A DNA stretch of 64,000 nucleotides from Methanoculleus frigidifontis (lineage in GTDB: Archaea; Halobacteriota; Methanomicrobia; Methanomicrobiales; Methanoculleaceae), in NCBI RefSeq assembly GCF_030464345.1, contig NZ_VCYH01000004.1, forward strand, positions 62,001 through 126,000, read 5' to 3'. The notes beneath the pieces were generated by a model. It was not told the DNA's origin and did no database searches. It was given only the letters and a program-made list of their open reading frames with translations. Shown here piece after piece: positions 50,162-59,768 of the stretch (positions within the stretch are counted from its first letter, which is position 1; each line of letters begins with the position of its first letter). The translations under genes were made by a program, and so were the position numbers.

Positions 50162-52877
50162 ATGCCGGAGCGGTCCGCCGCTCCGTGCCGCTGTGTCGCC
50201 GGACGAGCTTGTAGATCTCCATCACGACGACCACGATCGACGCGAGGAGCAGAAGCGTTGCCCACTCCACCGGGCTGACCGGCGCGAACCCGAGCACGTC
50301 CTGGAGGAAGGGGATGTAGAGGGCGATGATATGCACTCCCTGGGCTGCGATGACCCCGGCGATCAGGAAGTAGTTGTTGCTGAACGGGACGCGGAAGACC
50401 GACCGGGTCTCGGAGCGGCAGTTGAAGACGTGGAAGTTCTCGAGCAGCACCATGAGGAGGACGACGAGGTTCCTGGCCGCACCCTCCTCCCAGCCGTTCG
50501 CGAGCAGCCATGCCCAGGTGCCGAGGGCGACGACGCCGATGACCGTCCCCGAGAGGATCGTCTCCTTCACCATCAGTTCGTCGAAGATCCCCTCACCGGG
50601 GCGGCGCGGCGGGCGGGACATCGCTCCCGGCTCCCCCTTCTCGAACGCAAGCGCCGCTCCCTGGATGCCGTTCGTCACCAGGTTCAGCCAGAGGAGCTGC
50701 ACGGCAAGGAGCGGCAGCGGCAGGCCGACGAGGAGCGCCAGCAGAAAGAGCAGCACCTCCGCAAAACCCGCCGAGACGAGGAGATATGTCACCTTCCGGA
50801 CGTTGTCGTAGGCGTAACGCCCCTCCTCGATCCCGGCGACAATCGACGAGAAGTCGTTGTCGGTGACGATCAGGGACGCCGTATCCTTCGCCACGTCCGT
50901 CCCGGACCCCATCGCGACCCCGATGTTCGCGCTCCGCAGCGCCGGGGCGTCGTTCACTCCGTCGCCGGTCACGGCGACGAAGGCGCCGGACGTCCGGAGT
51001 GCCTCGACGATATGCAGCTTCTGCAACGGGCTCACACGAGCGAAGACCCGGGTCTTTCCCACCCGGCCAACGTACTCGGGGTAGGTCGGCGGGCTGATCG
51101 CGTCGAGGTCCGCGCCGGTCGTCACCTCGTCCTCGCTCGTCGCGATATCGAGCTCACGGGCGATCGCAAGGGCGGTCGCCGGGTGGTCGCCGGTGACCAT
51201 CACGACATCCACGCCGGCCTCGCGGCAGTGCCGGACCGCGTCCGGCACGTCGGGGCGGATCGGGTCGATGAACCCGGCGAGCCCGAGGAGCTGCAGGGGC
51301 GGCAACTCCGCCTCTCCCGCAAACTCCCTGCTCCGACCCGTCGCGACGGCGATGACCCGGTACCCCTGGCCGGTCAGCACCTCGAGCTGTGCCTCGACCT
51401 GCGCCCGATCGAGCGGAACGGCCTCCCCGCCGAGGTCGGCCATCGTCTCACAGCGGGGGAGGACCGCCTCCAGCGCACCCTTGACCGCGACCCGGACGCC
51501 CCCGTTCTCGCGGTACCAGACCGCAGCATACCGCCGTTCCGACTCGAACGGGATCTCTGCGACCTTCTCCACGCTCTGCCGCGTCTCCGCGGGATCGACT
51601 CCCGCCTTGTACCCGAGCGCGAGGAAGGCGACGTCGATGGCATCGCCCTGATAGGTCCACCCGCCGTCCTCGCGCTGCAGCGTGGCCTCGTTGCAGATGA
51701 CGGAGGCACGGACGAGCCGGTCCAGCCGCTCATCGCCATCACCGTCGCCCTCCCGGGTTATGCCGCCCTCCCCGGCGTAGCCGGCGCCGGAGACCGCAAA
51801 CCGCTCCCCGGTCGGCAGGATCACGACCCGGGCGGTCTGCTGGTTCACCGTGAGCGTCCCCGTCTTGTCACTCGCGATCATGGTGCAGCTACCGAGGCTC
51901 TCGACGGCAGCCAGGAACCGGACGATGACATTCCGGCCGGCCATGCGTGCCGTGGCGATCGAGAGGGCAACCGTCATCGCGACCGGGAGGCCCTCCGGGA
52001 TCGCCGCGACCGCAAGTGCCACCGCGAGGAAGAAGACCTCGACCGGCGGCATGCCCTGGGCGAGGACGACGGCGGCGAGCAGGCCCGCGGCGGCAAGGAC
52101 GGCGATGCTGATCTTCCGCGAAAACTCCTCCATCCGGATGACCAGGGGCGGTTTGCCCATCTCCGAGGAGGAGGCCGTCTCCGCGATATGCCCGATCTCC
52201 GTAGCGATCCCGATCGCGACGACGACGCCCGTGCTGCGGCCGCTCATCACGGTGCTGCCGGCGTAGAGCATGCTCACCCGGTCGGCAACCGGGACATCGG
52301 GCGGCATGGGATCTGCAGATTTCTCGACCGCACGCGACTCCCCGGTCAGGAGAGACTCGTCCACCGCCAGGTTCTGTGCTCGCAGAACCCTGATGTCGGC
52401 GGGAATCCGGTTGCCGGACTCGAGCAGGACGATATCACCCGGCACGAGGTCGTCGGACGGCACCGTCACCTCTCTCCCCGCCCTCCGGACCCGTGCATAG
52501 ACCATCAGCATCTCCTGGAGCGCCGCTGCGCTCTGCTCCGCCTTCACCTCCTGGAACGTACCGATGGCGGCGTTGACCAGGATGACAATGAGGATGAAAG
52601 AGGCGTCCGCAAATTCCTGAAAGAAGATCGAGATGATCCCTGCGACCAGCAGGATGTAGATGAGCGGGTTCATGAACTGGCGTGCGAAGATCCGGAGCAG
52701 CCCCGGCGGTCTGCGTGCGGGAAGAATGTTCTTCCCGTAGGTCGTGCGCCGCCGGGAGATCTCACCCTCGGAGAGCCCGTCGAGCGACGAGTCGAGATTC
52801 CGCAGGGCTTCTTCCGGCGGCATCGCATGCCAGGCGCCTGCCTTCCGGACGGACGGGGGCATGGGTTCTTCGGTCAT
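50160..52877 (-). CDS. P-type cation-translocating ATPase (P2A-like)
   Basis: A 905-residue pump. The cation-ATPase N-terminal domain (WHAMPPEEALRNLDSSLDGL), the TGES phosphatase loop, PEGLP in helix M4, SDKTGTLTVN (phosphorylated Asp) and TGDGVNDAPAL are all present. About ten membrane helices are seen, with the C-terminal cation-ATPase segment LWLNLVTNGIQGAALAFEKG. The P2A-like set (Ca2+/Mn2+ or Na+) is likely, but ion specificity is not fixed by these motifs. It is monocistronic and intact, unlike the fragment at 60518. Confidence 0.94.
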   Translation of the reverse strand: MTEEPMPPSVRKAGAWHAMPPEEALRNLDSSLDGLSEGEISRRRTTYGKNILPARRPPGLLRIFARQFMNPLIYILLVAGIISIFFQEFADASFILIVILVNAAIGTFQEVKAEQSAAALQEMLMVYARVRRAGREVTVPSDDLVPGDIVLLESGNRIPADIRVLRAQNLAVDESLLTGESRAVEKSADPMPPDVPVADRVSMLYAGSTVMSGRSTGVVVAIGIATEIGHIAETASSSEMGKPPLVIRMEEFSRKISIAVLAAAGLLAAVVLAQGMPPVEVFFLAVALAVAAIPEGLPVAMTVALSIATARMAGRNVIVRFLAAVESLGSCTMIASDKTGTLTVNQQTARVVILPTGERFAVSGAGYAGEGGITREGDGDGDERLDRLVRASVICNEATLQREDGGWTYQGDAIDVAFLALGYKAGVDPAETRQSVEKVAEIPFESERRYAAVWYRENGGVRVAVKGALEAVLPRCETMADLGGEAVPLDRAQVEAQLEVLTGQGYRVIAVATGRSREFAGEAELPPLQLLGLAGFIDPIRPDVPDAVRHCREAGVDVVMVTGDHPATALAIARELDIATSEDEVTTGADLDAISPPTYPEYVGRVGKTRVFARVSPLQKLHIVEALRTSGAFVAVTGDGVNDAPALRSANIGVAMGSGTDVAKDTASLIVTDNDFSSIVAGIEEGRYAYDNVRKVTYLLVSAGFAEVLLFLLALLVGLPLPLLAVQLLWLNLVTNGIQGAALAFEKGEPGAMSRPPRRPGEGIFDELMVKETILSGTVIGVVALGTWAWLLANGWEEGAARNLVVLLMVLLENFHVFNCRSETRSVFRVPFSNNYFLIAGVIAAQGVHIIALYIPFLQDVLGFAPVSPVEWATLLLLASIVVVVMEIYKLVRRHSGTERRTAPA

Positions 52878-52968
52878 TGGCGTGTACCTGCCGCGTGCGT
52901 GCGAAGCGCTGCGGCGTCCAGATTCCCGGTATGATCCTCCAAGTACTTTAGTCCGCCGGAGCGGCAGA

Positions 52969-54335
52969 TCATGTCAGCAGCTCCGCGTAGATGTAGTATC
53001 CGGCGAAGAAGGCGAAGAAGAGCCCGGTGCCGAGCGTGAGAATCGCGGTGACGGTTGAAGGGGCAAGGGCGGCAGGGAGCATCCGCCGGTTCAGGTACAG
53101 GGCTGCAAACGCCACGACCGGGATCTGGACCGCCTCGATGATCCGGCGACGATCAGGAACGTCACCGGTTCGGGCCTGACGATGAGGAAGACCGCAGGCA
53201 GGACGCCCATCAGCCCGAAGAGGTAGACAGGGCGGTAGAATCCCATCGAGACGAGGCGGCCCGAGGAGACAAACCGGCGGGCGATGAAGATCGACCCCTG
53301 CCCGAGCATCCGCACCCAGCCGTCGAGGTTCGCGATCATCGTGCTCCAGAAGGCAAAGAGGGCGGCGACGATCAGCATCCATGCCCCGGCAGGCCCCCAT
53401 ACCTCCCCGAGGAGGCGGGAGAGGACCGCCGTCACGGCAGGGCCTTCCGGGAGAAGGCCTTCGGGCCGCAGGAGCTCCGCACCCAGGATGAGCAGGGCGA
53501 AGAGCTGGACGAGGACGATCGAGGCCGCGATGCCCGTGGTGATCGCCATGACCCGTATCCACTTCCGGAGCCGCTCTTGTTCGCCTGCGTCGAAGACTGC
53601 AGGATCGACCGGCTCAAACTCCTCGATGGACCCATCCCCCGCACCGAGGGAATGGGCGGCGCCGTAGCCCCGGGCCGGGAGCCAGTAGGAGTACCAGATG
53701 AGCCCGGCGGCGCCCGACATCAGGAACCCGAGCCAGGGCAGGATCTCGGTGTAGTCGATCTCCTGCGGCAGCGCCGGGACGATTCCGGCGAGGAGCGGCG
53801 CCACCCCCGGAAACTCGATCGAGGCCGCGACGACGAGCGCAGCCGTGATGGTGAGGGCCATGATGATCGAGGCGAGCTCCACCGCCCGGTAGCGGCCGGC
53901 GTAGACGAGAACGGTCGAGAGTGCGAGAAAGACGATCCCCCAGAGCCGGAAGTCGCCGGGGAAGAAGAGGATGAACGCCGAGCTCGTCGCGCCCGCCATC
54001 CCGACCATCGTCGTGACCGCGACGAAGAACTGCGGGAGCACCAGGAGCCAGACACCCCAGTTGGCGGGCCCCGGGATCTGCCGCATCCCGTGCAGGATCG
54101 ACCCGCCGGTGGTGACGGCATAGCGCCCGATCTCGATCGAGAGCAGGGTCTTGAGCACGATCGCGGCGATCATCGCCCAGAGCAGGGCGTAGCCGTAGAG
54201 CGACGCGACCCGCGGGGTGAAGAGGAGCTCGCCCGTCGCGATGGCCGAGACCATCCAGATGATCCCGGGGCCGATCCAGGCGAGGAGGTCGCGGCCCCGG
54301 GGGGCGGGCGGGATACGGGCAGCCGTCTGCGTCAT
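52969..54335 (-). pseudogene. Nramp-family divalent metal transporter with frameshift
   Basis: An NRAMP-type Mn2+/Fe2+ transporter of about 455 codons in two frames. The main frame (54335 to about 53145) reads GPGIIWMVSAIATGELLFTP, GAGATSSAFILFFP-like and later helices up to VTFLIVAG. It then switches to SSRRSRSRSWRLQ and stops at 53091. The correct continuation IIEAVQIPVVAFAALYLNRR to the natural end (GYYIYAELLT, stop 52969-52971) lies one base away. One base of a Gly codon at 53142-53144 seems to be missing. Real inactivation, programmed slippage or sequencing error are all possible. Confidence 0.75.
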
Positions 54336-54346
54336 CGCCGGACCCC

Positions 54347-56218
54347 CTACCGGATCCCCTCGCCCGGAAACCCGATCGGCGCGTGCTCCGGGACCCAGCG
54401 TCCTTCGGCGTACGCAAGGTAGAGGGCGCTGTTCACGAGGCCGATGTGCGAGAACGCCTGCGGGAAGTTGCCGAGAAACGCACCGTCCACAGGGTCGAAC
54501 TGCTCCGGCAGGAGACCGACGTGGTTCGCCCTGCCGGCGATCCCGTCGAAGATCCTGCGTGCCTCCCCGACTCTTCCGGAGATGCAGAGCGCGTCGATCA
54601 GCCAGAAAGTGCAGATCCCGAAAGCACCTTCGCCCCCGGGAAGGCCGTCGGCGGTGCGGTAGCGGTAGACGAGCCCGTTCTCGCAGAGCCGATCGAGCGT
54701 CCGGTCGATCGTCCCCTGCACCCGGTCGTCCTCGCAGGGGAGGAACTCCACAAGCGGCAGCCGGAGATTCGCCGCATCGAGGGCCTTCGAGCCGAACGCC
54801 TGGACGAATGCCCCGATCTCGCCGTCGTAGCCCTGCTCGAGCACCGCGTCACGGACCGCCCTGCAGGTCGCCCGCCACCGGGCGGTGTCGCCCGCTAGAT
54901 CGTGGTGCTTTGCGAGATAGAGCGCCCGGTCGAGCGCGACCCAGATCATCACCTTCGAGTAGACGAACTGCTGCGGCCTGGTGCGGACCTCCCAGATCCC
55001 GTGGTCGGGCTCCTTCCAGATGCTACAGGCGTAGTCGGCCACACCGGCGATGAAGTCGAGTGTCCCCTCGCCGAGGCCCACGCCCCGCCGTGCAAGCTCG
55101 TATGCCGTGCTGATCAGTTCCCCGAAGACCTCGAGCTGGAGCTGCTTCGCCGCCGCATTTCCGATCCGGACGGGGCGTGAACCGCGGTAGCCCTCGAGGT
55201 GGGAGAACTCCTGTTCGGCCAGATCCTCCTCACCATGGAGGCCGTACAGGATCTGCGGCCGCATCTCCTGGAAATGCTCCTCGCTCGTCTGCTCCATCCA
55301 GAGGAGAAAGTCCAGTGCCTCCCGCTCGTGCCCGAGCGATATCAGCGCCTGTGCGGTCATCGAGGCATCGCGGATCCAGGCGTAGCGGTAGTCCCAGTTC
55401 CGCACCCCGCCGATCTCTTCGGGGACCGAAGTCGTCGGCGCGGCCGCGATGGCGCCGGTATCCGCACTGGTCAGGAGCTTGAGCGCGAGCTCCGAGCGGG
55501 TGACGAGCGGGAGGTGCTCCCCGGCCCAGCGGGGCGTCTGCACCGCCTCCTCGCGGCGCGCCCACTCCCGCCAGATATGCACCGTCCGTTCGAGCAGCGC
55601 CTCCACATCTCCCCGGCCGTGCGCCGCACCTCCGGTCCCCCAGCGGCAGACGAGCACCCGCCGTTCCCCGTCCCGCATCGTAAACCGGGCGTGGAGCCCC
55701 GGCCCGGATCCCTCGTCCCGGACCGCGGCACCCGCCACCCCGGAGAGGCAGAGCGTCTCTTTCCCCCCGGTGGCACGCCACCCTCCCGGTGCCTCCTCGA
55801 TCACGGTCACGGCACGGCTGTAATCGAACCGGGGCGACCACTCGACCGCGACGTCGATATCGCTGCCGGAGCAGTCGAGGATGCGCAGGATCTCCGGCGG
55901 CGCCTCCGACCCGCCCCGCCCCTCGATCTCGCCCCGGAGCGGCATCAGGTCGGTCACGGTAAGCCGGGCGGCCCCGTCCCGAAACTCAGTCGCCAGGACG
56001 TTGGTGTCCTCGAGGTAGTGCTGCGCTCCTTCGCGGACGCCCAGAGCCCTTACCCGGAAACGGCCTCCCCGGCGGGCATCGAGCAGTGCTGCAAAGACGC
56101 TCGGGCGGCCGAGGGAGGGGAGGCAGCACCAGTCGATCGACCCGCTGCGCCCGACCAGGGCAACCGTACGGAGGTTGCCGATGGCGGCGTAGTCGGAGAT
56201 GGGGAGGTACCCGTCCAT
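54347..56218 (-). CDS. GH15 glucoamylase/trehalase-like enzyme
   Basis: A 623-residue glycoside hydrolase family 15 protein. The N-terminal beta-sandwich domain (ISDYAAIGNLRTVALVGRSG, WCCLPSL) is followed by the (alpha/alpha)6 barrel containing GGVRNWDYRYAWIRDAS (general acid region) and a second Glu region near HVGLLPEQFDP. It probably cleaves trehalose or alpha-glucan stores in the cytoplasm. A TATA-like TTTTTTATAGTATG at 56238-56252 lies about 25 bases before ATG 56216-56218, implying a leaderless mRNA. It lies 11 bases upstream of the Nramp gene on the same strand. Confidence 0.92.
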   Translation of the reverse strand: MDGYLPISDYAAIGNLRTVALVGRSGSIDWCCLPSLGRPSVFAALLDARRGGRFRVRALGVREGAQHYLEDTNVLATEFRDGAARLTVTDLMPLRGEIEGRGGSEAPPEILRILDCSGSDIDVAVEWSPRFDYSRAVTVIEEAPGGWRATGGKETLCLSGVAGAAVRDEGSGPGLHARFTMRDGERRVLVCRWGTGGAAHGRGDVEALLERTVHIWREWARREEAVQTPRWAGEHLPLVTRSELALKLLTSADTGAIAAAPTTSVPEEIGGVRNWDYRYAWIRDASMTAQALISLGHEREALDFLLWMEQTSEEHFQEMRPQILYGLHGEEDLAEQEFSHLEGYRGSRPVRIGNAAAKQLQLEVFGELISTAYELARRGVGLGEGTLDFIAGVADYACSIWKEPDHGIWEVRTRPQQFVYSKVMIWVALDRALYLAKHHDLAGDTARWRATCRAVRDAVLEQGYDGEIGAFVQAFGSKALDAANLRLPLVEFLPCEDDRVQGTIDRTLDRLCENGLVYRYRTADGLPGGEGAFGICTFWLIDALCISGRVGEARRIFDGIAGRANHVGLLPEQFDPVDGAFLGNFPQAFSHIGLVNSALYLAYAEGRWVPEHAPIGFPGEGIR

Positions 56219-56237
56219 GCCGGGGAGGACGGGCACC

Positions 56238-56253
56238 CATACTATAAAAAATA
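56238..56253 (-). promoter_or_regulatory. TATA box of the GH15 gene
   Basis: Minus-strand TTATTTTTTATAGTAT lies 20-35 bases before the GH15 start codon. The short spacing indicates a leaderless transcript. Confidence 0.6.
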
Positions 56254-56264
56254 ACTGAAGTCCG

Positions 56265-56600
56265 CTACTCGTGGATCATCGTCAGCATCATCTTGAACCG
56301 GGTCGCCGCGTGGACGGCGTGCGGGACGTTCGCGGGCATGATGATCAGCTCGCCCGCCTTCACCTGGTGTTCGGCGCCGGCGATCGTGACGGCCGCCTCG
56401 CCGTCGAGGACGGTGAGGATCGCATCGTAGGGTGCGGTATGCTCGCTGAGCCCCTCGCCTTCGTCGAACGCAAAGAGGGTGATCGTTCCCGATTTTTTGT
56501 AGGCGAGCATCCTGCTCACGATCGAGCCCGGTTGGTACGCGACGAGGTCAGCGGGGACGACGACTTTGCCGGTGAGGTTCTCCTTCTGTGGATCTGCCAT
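56265..56600 (-). CDS. Single-domain cupin protein
   Basis: A 111-residue cupin. The two motifs are present: LSEHTAPYDAILTVLDGEAA and GELIIMPANVPHAVHA, although the first lacks the usual second His (H-x-A/P instead of H-x-H), so metal binding may be incomplete. KSGTITLFAFDEGEG gives the fold entry. Its role is unknown; such proteins often bind small carbonyl ligands. It overlaps closely with the small membrane protein gene just upstream, whose stop lies one base before this start. Confidence 0.85.
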   Translation of the reverse strand: MADPQKENLTGKVVVPADLVAYQPGSIVSRMLAYKKSGTITLFAFDEGEGLSEHTAPYDAILTVLDGEAAVTIAGAEHQVKAGELIIMPANVPHAVHAATRFKMMLTMIHE

Positions 56601-56601
56601 A

Positions 56602-56772
56602 CTATCTCCTCGTCTCTCCGGGTACTTTGTTTTTGCTCCCCGCCATCACGAGTGCCAGCACCACGACTCCCGCTACAGCCGCGATGACCGAAACCAGAGG
56701 ATCGATCATCGCCGAGAAGAGTACGAAGAGTGCCGCCAGCACTGCGATGGTTGTCTCTGCCCGACGCTCCAT
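56602..56772 (-). CDS. Small membrane protein
   Basis: A 56-residue protein with a short charged N-terminus (MERRAET) and two membrane segments: TIAVLAALFVLFSAMID and VSVIAAVAGVVVLALVMA, ending in a basic tail. The frame extends upstream to 56850, but only ATG 56772 places charged residues before the first helix. Its stop lies just before the cupin start, so the genes are co-translated. Not a recognised family. Confidence 0.6.
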   Translation of the reverse strand: MERRAETTIAVLAALFVLFSAMIDPLVSVIAAVAGVVVLALVMAGSKNKVPGETRR

Positions 56773-56913
56773 GGATCTGCCTCGGAATAGTCCCGCGCCC
56801 GGGGCAATAATCCTGTCGGAATACGCATCCCGACAGGTTCCGCAGACCACCCGATTTTCCCCAAACTCTATCTTTTTTTCCCTGGTTCACGATATTGTAC
56901 GCACGATCTGCAG

Positions 56914-58032
56914 ATGTACTACCATCTCATTCTCACCGACGAGTGCAATCTCTGCTGCACCTACTGCAGAGGGAAGTTATTTACCACCGAGCCCACCGAA
57001 CCACCCAGGGTCGTGATAGACAACGACCTCCCGATCGACCTCGCCGTCGATCTCGACGACCTGTATGCCTTCCTCCGGAAGGATCCTGAGGCAGCAGTGA
57101 CCTTCTACGGCGGAGAGCCCCTGCTCCGGCTCGATCTCATCCGGAAGATCGCAGCGGACGCACCCGTAGGAGCGTTCCTGCTCCACACGAACGGCATGCT
57201 TCTCGACCGGGTGGAGCCGGCGCTGGCCGCCCGCTTCGAGACGATCCTCGTCTCCGTCGACGGGCCGCCCGCGATCACCGATGCGAACCGGGGCGAGGGT
57301 GTCTTTGCACGGGTCACTGAAAACCTCCAAAACCTCGTCCGGGGCGGCTATCCCGGGGAAGTGATCGCCCGGATGACGGTGACGGAAGAGACCGATATCG
57401 ATGCTGCCGTCCGGTATCTCTCCGATAACGAGCACTTCTCCTTCTCCTCCATCCACTGGCAGATGGACGCGGATTTCTGGGACGACTACCACCAGCGCCG
57501 CTTCGCCGCCTGGGCGGAGACGAGCTACAACCCCGGCATCCGCTCGCTCATCCGAAGATGGGTGGCGGCCATGCGGGACGAAGGAAGGGTGCTCCGGTGG
57601 TATCCCTTCCTCGACACCATGCAGGACCTCCTCCTCGACCGGCCGAGCCTGCTGCGGTGCGGCTGCGGCCACGGGAACTACAGCATCATGACCGACGGCA
57701 GCATCGCCCCCTGCCCGATCATGGTCGGGATGCGGGAATATTACCTCGGCCATATCACGACCACCAGCCCCGGTGACCTTCGGAAGGTTTCGGTCGGGAA
57801 CCCCTGCATGGAATGTTCGATCAGGGACTTCTGCGGCGGCCGCTGCCTCTACGCAAACATCACTAAACCGTGGCCGGACGAGGGGAGAGAGGCAGTCTGC
57901 GCCACTGTGCGGAACCTGCACGCCGCCCTCACAAAAGCCCTCCCGGAGGTGCGGCAGCTGATCCGTGCAGGAAGGATCGCCCTCGCCGACTTCGACCACC
58001 CGAAGTTCAACAGCTGCGAGATTATTCCATAG
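56914..58032 (+). CDS. Peptide-modifying radical SAM enzyme (AF1577/Mhun_1560-like)
   Basis: A 372-residue radical SAM protein. The cluster motif C-x3-C-x2-C is DECNLCCTYCRGK near residue 11. Glycine-rich FYGGEPLLRLDL follows, and near the C-terminus CGCGHGNYSIMTDGSIAPCP with CMECSIRDFCGGRCLY gives a SPASM-like auxiliary-cluster region. Members of this archaeal branch are grouped by sequence with peptide maturases, often beside Cys-rich precursor genes. No clear precursor is seen here; the small Cys protein at 58946 is the only candidate nearby. ATG 56914 (MYYHLILTDE) is well supported. Confidence 0.88.
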   Translation: MYYHLILTDECNLCCTYCRGKLFTTEPTEPPRVVIDNDLPIDLAVDLDDLYAFLRKDPEAAVTFYGGEPLLRLDLIRKIAADAPVGAFLLHTNGMLLDRVEPALAARFETILVSVDGPPAITDANRGEGVFARVTENLQNLVRGGYPGEVIARMTVTEETDIDAAVRYLSDNEHFSFSSIHWQMDADFWDDYHQRRFAAWAETSYNPGIRSLIRRWVAAMRDEGRVLRWYPFLDTMQDLLLDRPSLLRCGCGHGNYSIMTDGSIAPCPIMVGMREYYLGHITTTSPGDLRKVSVGNPCMECSIRDFCGGRCLYANITKPWPDEGREAVCATVRNLHAALTKALPEVRQLIRAGRIALADFDHPKFNSCEIIP

Positions 58033-58046
58033 CGCAAAAAAGAGGA

Positions 58047-58853
58047 TTATTCATTCTCAAGGGCGTCTAGACTCTCCTGGGCGCTCTCCACCATCGACCG
58101 GGCGGCCTTCGCCTTCGCGGCCACGATAGCGTACTTCCGCCCGTCAAGCGCTTCTTCCGCTTCGAGGTAGAGTTTTTCAGCCCTGTCCGCACGCGATTTC
58201 GGTTTTGTGATCTTGAGACCCTCCGATGCAAGAAGATCGATCTCCTCCTGGACGGCAAGCAGGTCGCCGTAGAGATCGTCGAGAAGTTCGCGCATCTCCT
58301 CTTCCTTCGCCTCTTCCTCTTCGCGTTTCTGGCGGCCGCGCTCGCGGAGCGCCTCCCGGGCTTCCTCCTGCCCCGCAAGGATCGCCTGCAGCTCGTCCTC
58401 GACCTCCCGCACGCAGGCTGCGAGGAGTTCTGCAAACGCCGTCCGGTTTTCCCGCGACTCTTCATAGCCCCGGTAGGCCTCATACGCCCCGCCGGCCGCC
58501 GCACCGCCGGCGATGTCGCCGACCATCTCGCCGCCGTCCCGCTCACCCCGAAGGACGCCCCCGAGGATGCTGCCAATACCACCGCCGGCGATGGCGCCCA
58601 TCAGTCCGCGCCCGATCTCTTTCTTCTCGCGATCGACGGTATAGGTCACCCGGACGTTCTTGCCGTCCGGCTCTATTGCGAGCTGCCCCGTCTCACCGGT
58701 ATGCCGGACATCCATCCGTGCCGCCGCTTCGGCGATCGACTGGTGTGTGATCTCGGTTCCTTCCAGCGCCAGATGCGACACCAACCGCTCGACAAAATCT
58801 CCGTACAGCGAGGAGACTCCCTGACCATAGTAGACAAACGCCAACGCAAACAC
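58047..58853 (-). CDS. Coiled-coil protein with glycine-zipper segment
   Basis: A 268-residue protein. An N-terminal domain of about 80 residues is followed by GLMGAIAGGGIGSILGGVLR and GEMVGDIAGGAAAGGAYEAY, a glycine-rich zipper that could insert in membranes. The C-terminal half is a long charged coiled coil (EEEEAKEEEMRELLDDLYGD). No signal peptide is obvious. I recognise no characterised family and give no function. It is convergent with the radical SAM gene. Confidence 0.75.
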   Translation of the reverse strand: MFALAFVYYGQGVSSLYGDFVERLVSHLALEGTEITHQSIAEAAARMDVRHTGETGQLAIEPDGKNVRVTYTVDREKKEIGRGLMGAIAGGGIGSILGGVLRGERDGGEMVGDIAGGAAAGGAYEAYRGYEESRENRTAFAELLAACVREVEDELQAILAGQEEAREALRERGRQKREEEEAKEEEMRELLDDLYGDLLAVQEEIDLLASEGLKITKPKSRADRAEKLYLEAEEALDGRKYAIVAAKAKAARSMVESAQESLDALENE

Positions 58854-58945
58854 CGATCCGGTTTTACAGAGGATAATCGCCTATCCTCAAAGATATACCT
58901 TCCGGGAACGCTTATCATCCGGGCGGCCCTACCTGAGGACAGAGT

Positions 58946-59125
58946 ATGGCTCCGGGAACGCCGCTCCTCTGCAGGCTCGGCCTGCACAAATGGGGCAGAA
59001 AACGCGGGTACAACGAGTACGCCTCGAACGTCGTCGAGTGGGAGCAGCGGTGCGAACGCTGCGGCAAAAGGAAGCACTGGATCGAGACCAAGAAGGGACG
59101 GCGCTCGAGCGGGCGCAACCTTTAG
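58946..59125 (+). CDS. 59-residue basic zinc-ribbon-like protein
   Basis: Too short for many ORF finders, but clear: ATG 58946 to TAG 59123-59125. The sequence has LLCRLGLHKWG near the N-terminus and QRCERCGKRKHWIETKKGRR near the end, so C-x2-C plus a His form a probable half zinc ribbon, with a strongly basic tail. It may bind nucleic acid or RNA. It precedes the secreted-protein gene by about 26 bases. No precursor-peptide hallmarks are present. Confidence 0.6.
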   Translation: MAPGTPLLCRLGLHKWGRKRGYNEYASNVVEWEQRCERCGKRKHWIETKKGRRSSGRNL

Positions 59126-59151
59126 ATATCCGGGAGACAAGGAACTGAACA

Positions 59152-59574
59152 ATGGGCGCGCTTCGATCCCTCTCCTGCTTCGCCTGCATCCTCGTGATGC
59201 TTACCGCAGGGTGGGCGCCGGCATCGGCGCTCGATCCCGCCGCCCCGCCGGCGGAGAACGTGACCGGGACCGCCGATATCCTTCTGGACGCATTTGCCGA
59301 TCTGCTCCCGGCCTTCACCGACGATCTCCCCGACTTCATCGATCGCACCGCGGCCATCGCGGAGAACCCGGGGGACATGGACGCCGCCATGGAGGAGTAC
59401 CGGGAGATGGGGGGATCGATCCGGAGCATCTACCAAATCTTCGACGCCGTGCACGACACCGTCGTCCGGTTTTCCCCGGGCGTCCTACCGCCCGATATCA
59501 TCGAGCAGTTCGCACGCTCCGAAGAGCGGTTCGGCGACCTGGATCTGCAGCTCGACGGGATCCTGGACGGGTGA
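59152..59574 (+). CDS. Small secreted helical protein
   Basis: A 140-residue protein with a signal peptide (SLSCFACILVMLTAGWAPASA) and an acidic helical domain (LDAFADLLPAFTDDLPDFID, then MEEYREMGGSIRSIYQIFD). No membrane anchor, no lipobox Cys, no recognised family. It lies just downstream of the zinc-ribbon-like gene; the pair may be co-transcribed. Confidence 0.65.
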   Translation: MGALRSLSCFACILVMLTAGWAPASALDPAAPPAENVTGTADILLDAFADLLPAFTDDLPDFIDRTAAIAENPGDMDAAMEEYREMGGSIRSIYQIFDAVHDTVVRFSPGVLPPDIIEQFARSEERFGDLDLQLDGILDG

Positions 59575-59768
59575 CTGATGCGCCTGCCCGATCCGGGAAA
59601 CCATAGGGCAATCGCGTTGGGGGAGGGGTTTGAGGGGAGAAGGCACGCCCCCTCCCCCGGCCCCACTCCCATGAAGACATCCCTCACGGATGCACTGTCA
59701 GTCAGCACACATTCGGTCTGATTCCCCGAACTTCTCGCGGGTATCCCGGCGAGATGTCTCCTGGCCGG

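Noticed and set aside
49941-52934. A 997-codon open frame on the plus strand
   Set aside because: It runs antisense to the intact P-type ATPase gene (50160-52877) and has the Asp/Arg/Glu-rich, low-complexity composition of a GC-rich shadow frame. No motif is recognisable.
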